DNA from: a bacterium
GTDB taxonomy: Bacteria; Bacteroidota; Bacteroidia; Cytophagales; Thermonemataceae
Reading direction: 5' to 3'
DNA length: 10,815 nucleotides
Assembly: GCA_025362415.1 (NCBI GenBank)
Contig: JANYGM010000051.1
Location: forward strand, 1-10,815
Part shown: one piece after another, positions 1 to 6,807 of the stretch
Numbering within the stretch: the stretch's first letter is position 1
How the letters are laid out: every line of letters begins with the position of its first letter
Program-made: the position numbers and the translations under genes
Notes under the pieces: generated by a model
What the model was told of the DNA's origin: nothing
Seen by the model: only the letters and a program-made list of their open reading frames with translations
The model's database searches: none

Positions 1-2121
1 ATAACGAGCATCAACATTATGTATAGTTGCGGTAGTCAAACTTTCATTTCCAGAAAATAAGGCATTAAAATTAAAGTCGTAATAAGCAAAAGGAGCAAGC
101 TCTCTAAGCTCGGGACGGTTTACAGTATAAGCATAAGCAACTCTTAAAAGCTGTTTGGTACTTAAATTATAAGAAAGATTAACAGAAGGAAGCAAATTTA
201 TCTTAGGATTATCAACATTTTGTTTCAATGCAGCACTACTAAGTTTTTGTTGGTTAAATTCAGCACGCAAACCAGCATTAAGATTAAGTTTGTCTGTAAT
301 AGGCATCACAAGACTAACGTAAGTAGCCGCCAATGTATTAGATGCAGTATATTTATCTGCACTTTGTGTACCTTCATTGACTTGGAAACCACCTATACCT
401 ACGTTTTCAGTGCTAAAAATTGTTTCCAAAGGATTAGATTTAGTGCTGGCACGACCTCCACTATATCCAAAAAATCTAGCATCAAAGTTTCTGCGCTTGC
501 TTTCTGTGTAAAAACCAAATTTTAGTTTAATGTTTTCATCTTTATTTTCTCTTTGTCTAATCAAATATTCAGCGTTGGAGGCTGCCGTAATAGTTGTTTC
601 ATTAAGATTAGAGAAAAATCTGCCTGCATCAATGATTGCGCCTGTTGCTTCTACAGAAAAATCTTGTGTAGCATCAACACGACTATATACAAGGCGTTTC
701 CAATCAGGCTCTTTTCTGTTGGTATAACCCAACCCAAGCTGCCAATTAACATTTAGTTTGTCGTTGATGTCGTGTTTTCCGACAAGCTGACCAGTATAGA
801 TACTTCTAGTTTCGTAGCGTTGAGAATAAGAACGTATTTGTTTGTTTGCTTGCGTGTCGTTGCCATTACGGACAACAGTTTCACTCATTCCCATTTGATT
901 AAACATATTTTTAAGCTCCAAAGAGAACTTTGGCGTAAATTTAGCTGACCAATTACTTACAATTCCTAAGCGAGCATTTTTAATAAATTGCTCATCTCTA
1001 AAAGATTGATAATATTTACCTGCAACAGTACCATTTTCGTATTTACCAAAAGCCACATCAGCAAACTGACTAGTATTAGAATAGTTAATGTTATTAAAAA
1101 CACCCATTTGGACTTTACCAACGTCAAATCTTCTACCCAAACCAAAGTTAAAACGAGCATCAGGACTAACATTATTATCAGAAATACTCCAATTATTTTT
1201 AAAACGACTAGCAAAATCAGCTCTTTCAGCCATAGATGCGCCTTGAAAAGTAGCCGTATTAGGAAGATTAGGAAGTTTTCTTGTACCATTATCAAAGCCT
1301 AAGAAGTCTGTACCACTTGCGGCGTACTCTTGAACGGTTGTAAAGGTAGTGTTAGCACGTACACCTGTGCCAAAGCTAAAGTTTGTGAAGTTTGTTTCAG
1401 GAGCTTTTCTAGTATATATTTTGATAACACCGCCTGCAAAGTCGCCAGGAAGCTCACCAGCACCAGATTTATAAATCATCATTCTATCAATAATCTGACT
1501 AGGCACCATATCAAAAGAAAAAGCCCTACTATCAACCTCCGTAGAAGGTGTTATAACATCATTGATAAGAACAGTATTGTAGCGTTGCCCCAAACCACGC
1601 ACCAAAACAAAGCGGTTATCAATAATAGACACGCCAGAAACACGTCTAGCGACTTGACTAGCATCTCTATCTTGATTTTTGGTAATTTGTTCACTAGAAA
1701 CGCCCACAGCAACTTGTTGGGCTTCTTTTATTTCAGAAATAACGGCAATTTCTGTGTTAGTTTCTTTGCGCCCAGTAACGACAACTTCCCCTAAGGCGTT
1801 GTCTTCATCAATATAAGCGTTGATGACAATGATTTTACCATCTTGAATGGTGATTTTATCAATTTTTTTGGTTTCGTACCCCATAAAAGAGATAGAAATA
1901 TCATACGTACCAATGGGAATATTGGTAACGCTGAACGTGCCATCAACGTCTGTAACCGCACCAATGGCAATTACGTCTATCAAAATGGTTGCACCAATGA
2001 TGACTTCTTTGGTTTTTGCATCTTTGATAGTACCTTTGATAGTGCCAGTTTGTGCTTTGGCGTGTGTATTGACTAAAATACTTGCAAGAAGTATGAGTAA
2101 AAAACAATAACTTTTTATCAT
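1..2121 (-). CDS. TonB-dependent outer-membrane receptor, 3' end missing
   Basis: Outer-membrane beta-barrel receptor that would import a ligand with energy from TonB-ExbBD. The substrate cannot be read from the sequence. The frame is open for 707 codons from the ATG at 2121 to the left edge. Residues 1-24 form a signal peptide (MIKSYCFLLILLASILV, then AKAQ). Residues 25-110 are a carboxypeptidase-regulatory-like domain (GTIKGTIKDAKTKEVIIGA, later SFMGYETKK). The plug follows from about residue 130 and includes FVLVRGLGQRYN (171-182) and GELPGDFAGGVIKIYTRK. The remainder is alternating barrel strands. NRPELRELAPFAYYDF, starting near residue 668, is typical of late strands in Bacteroidota receptors of roughly 900 residues, so about 200 residues are probably missing. 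No SusD-like partner is seen on the upstream side, so a glycan SusC role is not supported. The signal peptide fixes the start; no Shine-Dalgarno sequence is visible. Confidence 0.95.
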   Translation of the reverse strand, partial: MIKSYCFLLILLASILVNTHAKAQTGTIKGTIKDAKTKEVIIGATILIDVIAIGAVTDVDGTFSVTNIPIGTYDISISFMGYETKKIDKITIQDGKIIVINAYIDEDNALGEVVVTGRKETNTEIAVISEIKEAQQVAVGVSSEQITKNQDRDASQVARRVSGVSIIDNRFVLVRGLGQRYNTVLINDVITPSTEVDSRAFSFDMVPSQIIDRMMIYKSGAGELPGDFAGGVIKIYTRKAPETNFTNFSFGTGVRANTTFTTVQEYAASGTDFLGFDNGTRKLPNLPNTATFQGASMAERADFASRFKNNWSISDNNVSPDARFNFGLGRRFDVGKVQMGVFNNINYSNTSQFADVAFGKYENGTVAGKYYQSFRDEQFIKNARLGIVSNWSAKFTPKFSLELKNMFNQMGMSETVVRNGNDTQANKQIRSYSQRYETRSIYTGQLVGKHDINDKLNVNWQLGLGYTNRKEPDWKRLVYSRVDATQDFSVEATGAIIDAGRFFSNLNETTITAASNAEYLIRQRENKDENIKLKFGFYTESKRRNFDARFFGYSGGRASTKSNPLETIFSTENVGIGGFQVNEGTQSADKYTASNTLAATYVSLVMPITDKLNLNAGLRAEFNQQKLSSAALKQNVDNPKINLLPSVNLSYNLSTKQLLRVAYAYTVNRPELRELAPFAYYDFNFNALFSGNESLTTATIHNVDARY

Positions 2122-2156
2122 AGAATAAATTAACAATGTTCTCCAATTTGGATGCA

Positions 2157-2164
2157 CAAATGTA
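2157..2164 (-). promoter_or_regulatory. Candidate -7 element of the receptor gene
   Basis: On the minus strand this reads TACATTTG, an exact match to the Bacteroidota -7 consensus TAnnTTTG. It lies about 36 bases before the receptor ATG, which would leave a leader of roughly 25-30 bases. No clear TTG/TTTG -33 element is present at the usual 17-20 base spacing, so the call rests on one half of the promoter and on position. Confidence 0.45.
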
Positions 2165-2366
2165 GTTTAGCAATGTTAATTTAAGGTGTTTTGGATAATA
2201 AAAAATGTTTATGTTTTTGTGAGATTTGAAATAATTTTAGTAATATTTCCTTAAAAAGTCTTAGAAATTGGGTTTTCAATATCTTTTAGATTGTTGTAAA
2301 TGAGTAGATTAGAATATTAAGTAAAAGTTAAGAAGTATATTTAAACTTGATGGTATATTTTTGTAG

Positions 2367-2387
2367 ATACGTTACTGCAGTACGTAT
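2367..2387. repeat. Imperfect palindrome, possible operator or hairpin
   Basis: ATACGT and ACGTAT flank the self-complementary core ACTGCAGT, with one extra T at 2373. This gives 10 pairs on each side of the dyad with a single bulge. A plus-strand TATTTTTG (TAnnTTTG consensus) lies immediately before it at 2356-2363. It could be a repressor site over a start point, or chance in an AT-rich spacer. No -33 element was found. Confidence 0.35.
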
Positions 2388-2459
2388 TCACATAGGATTT
2401 GCAGTTAAGAAAATACAGGAAATAAGAGAATAAATAGCACAATAAAATCATAAATAAGA

Positions 2460-2495
2460 AATCCCTTAATATTTTTATAAAAATATTAAGGGATT
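2460..2495. terminator. Perfect 36-bp palindrome, likely transcription terminator after nhaD
   Basis: The 36 bases are perfectly self-complementary. The outer part of the stem is AATCCCTTAATA and the centre is T/A-rich, so RNA from either strand would form a stem of about 16 pairs. It starts 33 bases past the nhaD stop, where a minus-strand terminator is expected. The bases after the stem on the minus strand are T-rich but interrupted (TTCTTATTTATG), so it departs from a classic intrinsic terminator. It separates nhaD from the receptor transcript. Confidence 0.65.
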
Positions 2496-2528
2496 GTTCT
2501 AAGTATAATGTTTAAAAATACTATTTTA

Positions 2529-3884
2529 TCAATGCGTAAAACTATATTGCAACAAATAAACGCCTGCACCAGCCAAATAACCCAACAAAACAATTAAACT
2601 TATCTTTTTCATATACCAGCCAAACTCAATTTTTTCCATTCCCATTACAGCAATACCAGCCGCAGAACCAATAATCAAAATACTTCCGCCTGTGCCAGCG
2701 CAATATGCTAAAAAGTGCCATAGTTTGCTATCTATTGGATATTCCGTTAGACCATACATTCCTTGCGTAGCAGCTACCAAAGGCACATTATCAATAATGG
2801 CAGACATTATACCCACCGCAACCACCACAATATCAATATTTCCGAGTGCCTTGCTCATAGCATCAGCAAAATGATGCAAAATACCTGTCGTTTCTAGTGC
2901 GCCAATAGCAATCAAAATTCCTAAGAAAAACAAAACACTAGACGTATCTATGCGTGAAAGTGCGTGTGTAGCACTCAAAGGGTGTTTTAGTACGGCATCT
3001 TTTTCACTATTGATAAATTCAGACACTATCCAAACTACACTAAGCCCTATCACCATACCCATATACGGAGGCAAATGGGTAACATTTTTGAAAATAGGAA
3101 CAAAAATAAGCGCACCAATTCCTACCATAAGCATTATCATAGAAGCTAATTTGGTACTTGTATGCTCTCTATCATCATCAATAATAGATTTTTTAAGCGG
3201 TTTCAAATCTCCTTTTATCTGAAAATTAAAGTAAATAACTGGCACTAATACTGACACAATACTAGGCAAAACAACCGCAAGAATGATGTTTACGGCGGAT
3301 ATTTGCCCTTTCATCCAAAGCATTGTCGTTGTAACATCTCCTATTGGCGACCACGCCCCACCTGCATTTGCTGCTACAATCACGACTGCCGCATACAAAA
3401 GACGTTTTTCTCTCTCTTCAACGAGTTTTCTTACCAAGGACACCATTACAATAGCCGTTGTAAGGTTATCCAATAATGCTGATAAAAAGAAGGTAATAAT
3501 AGAAATCACCCAAAGCAAAGTACGGCTATTGCGTGTAGTGATGCGGCTCGTAACGACAGTAAAGCCTTCGTGAGCATCAATAAGTTCTACAATAGTCATT
3601 GCTGCCATTAAGAAAAAAAGTATTTCTGCGGTGCTTGCAAGTGCTTCTTTTAGGCTAAAATTGATAAATCCAATATAAGGAATAGAAAGAGAGGTATTAT
3701 TTTTAATAAATGCCTGATAATGAGTATTGGCTGCAAGTGATATATCATCACTCATCAAGATGAAAATAGACCAGCACAGTACGCCAGTCATCATAGCAGT
3801 TGCGGTTTTGTTGATATTTATTTGATGTTCTAGCGCAATGGCAAGATATCCAACAATAAAAACAATAATCATAGCAGTTATCAT
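2529..3884 (-). CDS. nhaD: NhaD-type Na+/H+ antiporter
   Basis: Inner-membrane antiporter of the NhaD branch of the ArsB/NhaD ion-transporter superfamily. It exports Na+ (and in known members Li+) in exchange for H+, mainly at alkaline pH or high salt. The 451 residues match the family's usual length of about 400-480. Roughly a dozen hydrophobic helices are visible. Family motifs seen are LDNLTTAIV (138-146), ANAGGAWSPIGDVTTTMLW (172-190), IIDNVPLVAA (363-372) and the glycine-rich GTGGSILIIGSAAG starting at 397. The two D-N pairs (139-140, 365-366) sit in the paired broken-helix positions expected for ion binding. The first hydrophobic helix begins at residue 2, which supports the ATG at 3884; Met5 is an alternative. 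There is no Shine-Dalgarno sequence. Its upstream flank begins, 3 bases from the ATG, with the inverted-repeat mosaic. Confidence 0.93.
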   Translation of the reverse strand: MITAMIIVFIVGYLAIALEHQININKTATAMMTGVLCWSIFILMSDDISLAANTHYQAFIKNNTSLSIPYIGFINFSLKEALASTAEILFFLMAAMTIVELIDAHEGFTVVTSRITTRNSRTLLWVISIITFFLSALLDNLTTAIVMVSLVRKLVEEREKRLLYAAVVIVAANAGGAWSPIGDVTTTMLWMKGQISAVNIILAVVLPSIVSVLVPVIYFNFQIKGDLKPLKKSIIDDDREHTSTKLASMIMLMVGIGALIFVPIFKNVTHLPPYMGMVIGLSVVWIVSEFINSEKDAVLKHPLSATHALSRIDTSSVLFFLGILIAIGALETTGILHHFADAMSKALGNIDIVVVAVGIMSAIIDNVPLVAATQGMYGLTEYPIDSKLWHFLAYCAGTGGSILIIGSAAGIAVMGMEKIEFGWYMKKISLIVLLGYLAGAGVYLLQYSFTH

Positions 3885-3968
3885 AAGTAATTGTGAATTT
3901 TAAATTGTGAATGAATACAAACTAGCAACTGCTAGTGTTTATAATCAGTTAATTATGTATATTTTTTG

Positions 3969-4097
3969 TGAAGTCAGGTGTTTCCACCTGACTTCAAATG
4001 CGCTTTTTATTTTTGTTTTGAGAAAAAATACAAAATCATTCTTCTATCAAATATCTAAAAGCGCATTCTTGATGTCAGGTGGAAACACCTGACATCA
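3969..4097. repeat. REPIN-like pair of inverted hairpins
   Basis: Two near-identical hairpins face each other. The first (3969-3996) has a 12-bp stem around the core GTCAGGTG, with loop TTTC. The second (4070-4097) has the same core in inverse orientation, with loop GAAA. The stems differ at one pair: A-T at 3972/3993 becomes T-A at 4073/4094, so pairing is kept. Inside them is another inverted pair, AATGCGCTTTT (3997-4007) and its complement (4057-4067). Two REP-type hairpins in inverse orientation with a short spacer form the layout called REPIN, mobilised by RAYT transposases. No RAYT gene is in the window, so the name is an inference from structure. Confidence 0.6.
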
Positions 4098-4220
4098 CAC
4101 GAACATTATCATAATATAAACTAATTAGAGAAAGGTACTTAGTAAAAAAAATCTCAAGTTCAAATATAGTGATTATTTCTATTTCCTTCTAAAAATAATT
4201 CTTTCCAGCGTTTTTTAAAC

Positions 4221-4248
4221 AAAAAAAAACTTTCCAAAAATTGGAAAG
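4221..4248 (-). terminator. Rho-independent terminator, minus strand
   Basis: Read on the minus strand, CTTTCCAA and TTGGAAAG (8 pairs, loop TTT) are followed directly by nine T residues (nine A at 4221-4229 on the plus strand). This is a standard intrinsic terminator and is the likely end of the ppiD transcript, about 157 bases past the ppiD stop. It lies inside the inverted-repeat region, so the ppiD mRNA would carry the right-hand repeats as its 3' tail. Confidence 0.75.
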
Positions 4249-4405
4249 GCTTTTTAAAGTATTTATTTTCTTAAACCCATAAAATATGATTTTATGTTTC
4301 CTTGAGTGAATTTCTGTAATGAGTTTGTGTTATGATTTGATTGTCAAAATCTTGTATTCATTCACACTAGCAGTTGCTAGTTCCTAATTCATAATTCACA
4401 ATTAT

Positions 4406-6511
4406 TTAGAAAGTTTTACCTCTCAAATCTTCTATCTTATACAAGTCAATAAGTGCAGGATAAGAATTATTTTTAGTGATATTAAGCACTTTATCAAATA
4501 ATTGCTTTTTGTATTGCGAGTAGTCAGCTATTTCTGCAGCAGGTTTTTTCTCTGTTACTTCCATAATAAATACCCCAGAATCATCACCAAATACACTAGA
4601 ACGGTCTCCTTTTTTCATTGAAAAAGATTTTCCCACAGATGCAGGATTAAAGCCTGTAGAGCCAATACCATAACCGCCAAGCGTTGCATCAGCTATACTT
4701 TGTACGGTGATATTTTCACCATATTTCTTAGCAATTTCGTCAAGAGTTCCTTTGCCATCACCTAATTTAGCCATAATCTTAGCTTTTTTCATTTCTTTGC
4801 GTACTTCTGATGTTGCTTGCTCTCTAAAATATTCAATATCTGCTTCATCTTTTGCTGATTTTCCTGTCAAAACCGCTACCAAATACATATTTGCTTCGTT
4901 TATTTTGAAAATATCACCAGCCACTTCACCTACTTTCGTTTCATCTTTATATGACCATTTTACAACTTCTCTTGCACCTTTGATTTCGTTCAAATCTGTT
5001 GCAGTACTATTCAGTTGTTTTGCTACTGCTGCAATAAGTGTTGGATTTTTAGCAATTTCAGCTTTAATATTTGAGCCTTTTTTAATAGCATCTTGGAACA
5101 TCAAAGCCTTATTATAAACGGCGGTTTCTGTGTTTGTACCAGCCATAAGTGGACGTTCAATAGTTGCGAGTTTGTATTGCGTTTTTGTTACAGGTCTTGT
5201 AACCTCAATAATATGCACTCCAAAATCAGTTTCTACAAGTTGTGGCGCACCTACAGGAGAGCTAAAAGAAATATTTTCAAATGGCTTCACCATCATACCT
5301 TTTCCAAACCATTTCAAATCTCCACCATCATTTGCTGTTCCGTCTGTACCATAAATTTTAGCCATTTTAGCAAAATCTTCTCCACCTTTTATTTTGTCTA
5401 AAACCTCTTGCGCTCTTTTGCGTGCATCAGCTTTTTCTGCTGGGCTTGCGCCTGCTTTAAATAGAATGTGTCTTGCACGTACAAAAGCTGCAGAATCTTC
5501 TTTAGTATCTGTAACTTTGACAATCATATAATTTTTGCCACTCAAAAAAGGACCATAAATACCACCTTTCAAAAGTGGTTTTCCTTCTTGAAAAATACCA
5601 TCAGGAATATCTTTTACAGTACGGAAAGCATAATTTCCTGCTACTTCTGTTTCACGAGCTGCAAAACTAGAATCTTCTTTTGAAAGTGCAAAGTTTTTGG
5701 CAAGTTCTCTAAGTTCACCTATAAAAGCCATACTATCTTCTTTTGTAGGAGAAAGAGGGAATTTTACATATTCAACTGTACGAGTTTCTTGTGCCTTATA
5801 ACGGTCTTTAAACTTTGCAATATGGCTTTTTAGCTCATCATCTGTAACTTTCAATGTAGAATCTGCAATGCTTGTGAAAGGTACAAAAACAAATTTCAAA
5901 TCAGTTTTTGTATTTTGGCTTTCGTACTCACGTTTGGTTTCTGCCTTTGTGATGTAGGTTGTCTGCGCAATAAGTGAGTTATACTTAGCATTAAGGCGTT
6001 TTTTTACAAGTGAAGTTTTAGTAAATTCCCAACGTGCAGGTGCATTTTTTTGCATTCCAGAAAGCTGTTGTGCAAGTGCAGCTTTATCAAACTTTTTGGT
6101 TTGTGGGTCTGTACCCATTTGGCGCATTTCAGCATCCATATACATAGAATCACCTTGCATCATTTGTGTAAGTTCAGCTTTGCTTACGCCCAAACCAACT
6201 TTATTAAATTCTGGCATCAAAACCTCATCTTGAATAAAGGTATTCCAAACTTGGTCTCTTACTTGCTTGCTTTGCTCATCAGTAAGACTACCAGTTGCAC
6301 CATAAGCAACTAAAAGGCGTTGTTCTGCCTCTTTAAATTCTTTTAGTTTGATACTTCTACCATTTATTTTGCCTATGACTTTGTTTTCACTTGTTCCGCC
6401 TGTAGCGAAATTCCTAAAAATATCATCACCTAAGATAAATAAAATAAGCCCTACTGCAATAATACCTACCGCAATACCTGACTTTTCCCTGATTTTACTG
6501 ATTACGCCCAT
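4406..6511 (-). CDS. PpiD/SurA-like membrane-anchored peptidyl-prolyl cis-trans isomerase
   Basis: Periplasmic folding factor held in the inner membrane. It isomerises Xaa-Pro bonds and acts as a chaperone for proteins leaving the Sec translocon. The 701 residues show a short cytoplasmic start, one transmembrane helix (about 12-28, GIAVGIIAVGLILFILG) and a SurA-like N-terminal chaperone region (about 45-240). A clear parvulin domain spans about 345-438, with RARHILFKA (His348), GGDLKWFGKG, Met407/Phe411 and TDFGVHIIEV (His433) at expected active-site positions. Segments 244-335 and about 510-655 resemble weakened parvulin folds that lack these residues. This order and length match PpiD-type proteins of Bacteroidota; E. 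coli PpiD is somewhat shorter. The start at 6511 places the helix correctly. It is divergent from the nSTAND gene and shares its strand with nhaD. No promoter consensus was found. Confidence 0.92.
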   Translation of the reverse strand: MGVISKIREKSGIAVGIIAVGLILFILGDDIFRNFATGGTSENKVIGKINGRSIKLKEFKEAEQRLLVAYGATGSLTDEQSKQVRDQVWNTFIQDEVLMPEFNKVGLGVSKAELTQMMQGDSMYMDAEMRQMGTDPQTKKFDKAALAQQLSGMQKNAPARWEFTKTSLVKKRLNAKYNSLIAQTTYITKAETKREYESQNTKTDLKFVFVPFTSIADSTLKVTDDELKSHIAKFKDRYKAQETRTVEYVKFPLSPTKEDSMAFIGELRELAKNFALSKEDSSFAARETEVAGNYAFRTVKDIPDGIFQEGKPLLKGGIYGPFLSGKNYMIVKVTDTKEDSAAFVRARHILFKAGASPAEKADARKRAQEVLDKIKGGEDFAKMAKIYGTDGTANDGGDLKWFGKGMMVKPFENISFSSPVGAPQLVETDFGVHIIEVTRPVTKTQYKLATIERPLMAGTNTETAVYNKALMFQDAIKKGSNIKAEIAKNPTLIAAVAKQLNSTATDLNEIKGAREVVKWSYKDETKVGEVAGDIFKINEANMYLVAVLTGKSAKDEADIEYFREQATSEVRKEMKKAKIMAKLGDGKGTLDEIAKKYGENITVQSIADATLGGYGIGSTGFNPASVGKSFSMKKGDRSSVFGDDSGVFIMEVTEKKPAAEIADYSQYKKQLFDKVLNITKNNSYPALIDLYKIEDLRGKTF

Positions 6512-6807
6512 TTAATTTGAGAAATATAAAAATAATATTGATTTATTTTAATTATGATTTTAATTGAATTTAAAAATTGGAACGCAAAATAAGGCTTTTT
6601 TTCTTACAAATCAAAATTTTTGTTGGAAAAATATTTTTTATCAAATAAAACCCTACATTATCAACATTCAATAGCTATTTTAAAAATCCACGAAAAAAAA
6701 ATACTTGTAATGTTGTCTTATATCAAAATTCTTTTTAAATTGCTGGCTATAAAGCTAAAAATCTCTTTTCAGACCTGCAAGTTGCTGAAAACTAATCAAA
6801 TAAATAT
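6512..6807. other. Divergent intergenic region between ppiD and the nSTAND gene
   Basis: This extremely AT-rich spacer of 296 bases must carry promoters for both directions. No exact TAnnTTTG element was found on either strand, so neither promoter can be placed. Long A and T runs (for example 6596-6603 and 6692-6701) are present. An 81-codon plus-strand ORF (6620-6865) covers most of it, but its Leu/Ile/Lys-rich translation reads like base composition rather than a gene. Confidence 0.6.

Larger units (their letters stand above)
2122..2528. other. Intergenic region between nhaD and the receptor gene
   Basis: This 407-base gap is very AT-rich and has no credible ORF. It holds the receptor's putative -7 element (2157-2164), a plus-strand TATTTTTG next to an imperfect palindrome (2356-2387), and the 36-base perfect palindrome at 2460-2495. 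Nothing recognisable was seen in 2190-2350. Confidence 0.7.
3888..4404. repeat. 517-bp region bounded by inverted repeats, possible non-autonomous mobile element
   Basis: The left end TAATTGTGAATT (3888-3899) is repeated exactly in inverted form at 4393-4404, with similarity continuing to 16 of 19 positions. Two further inverted pairs lie inside: GTGAATGAATACAA (3907-3920, inverse at 4352-4365) and the near-palindrome ACTAGCAACTGCTAGT (3921-3936, inverse at 4366-4381). The order of the last two is swapped between the ends. The region fills nearly the whole gap between the nhaD start and the ppiD stop and contains no credible gene. It could be a MITE-like insertion, or independent extragenic repeats that accumulated here. 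Confidence 0.5.

Noticed and set aside
966..1295. 109-codon minus-strand ORF inside the receptor gene
   Set aside because: It is out of frame with the receptor, whose frame is open across the whole stretch with plug and barrel motifs. The Leu/Val-rich translation is a frame shadow.
1..2121. SusC-type glycan importer of a polysaccharide utilisation locus
   Set aside because: No SusD-like lipoprotein or carbohydrate enzyme is visible, and the upstream neighbours are an antiporter and a folding factor. The downstream side lies outside the window, so only a general receptor call is supported.
1943..2173. 76-codon minus-strand ORF starting upstream of the receptor ATG
   Set aside because: It overlaps the receptor signal peptide and regulatory domain in a different frame, and its translation (many His/Tyr/Arg) has no recognisable features.
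3907..4092. 61-codon plus-strand ORF in the ppiD-nhaD gap
   Set aside because: It runs through the inverted repeats and hairpin arms, so its residues are set by the repeats. It has no domain and no conserved-looking segment.
3969..4097. CRISPR array suggested by the repeated GTCAGGTG motif
   Set aside because: There are only two copies, in inverse orientation, each a palindrome, with no regular spacers and no cas gene.
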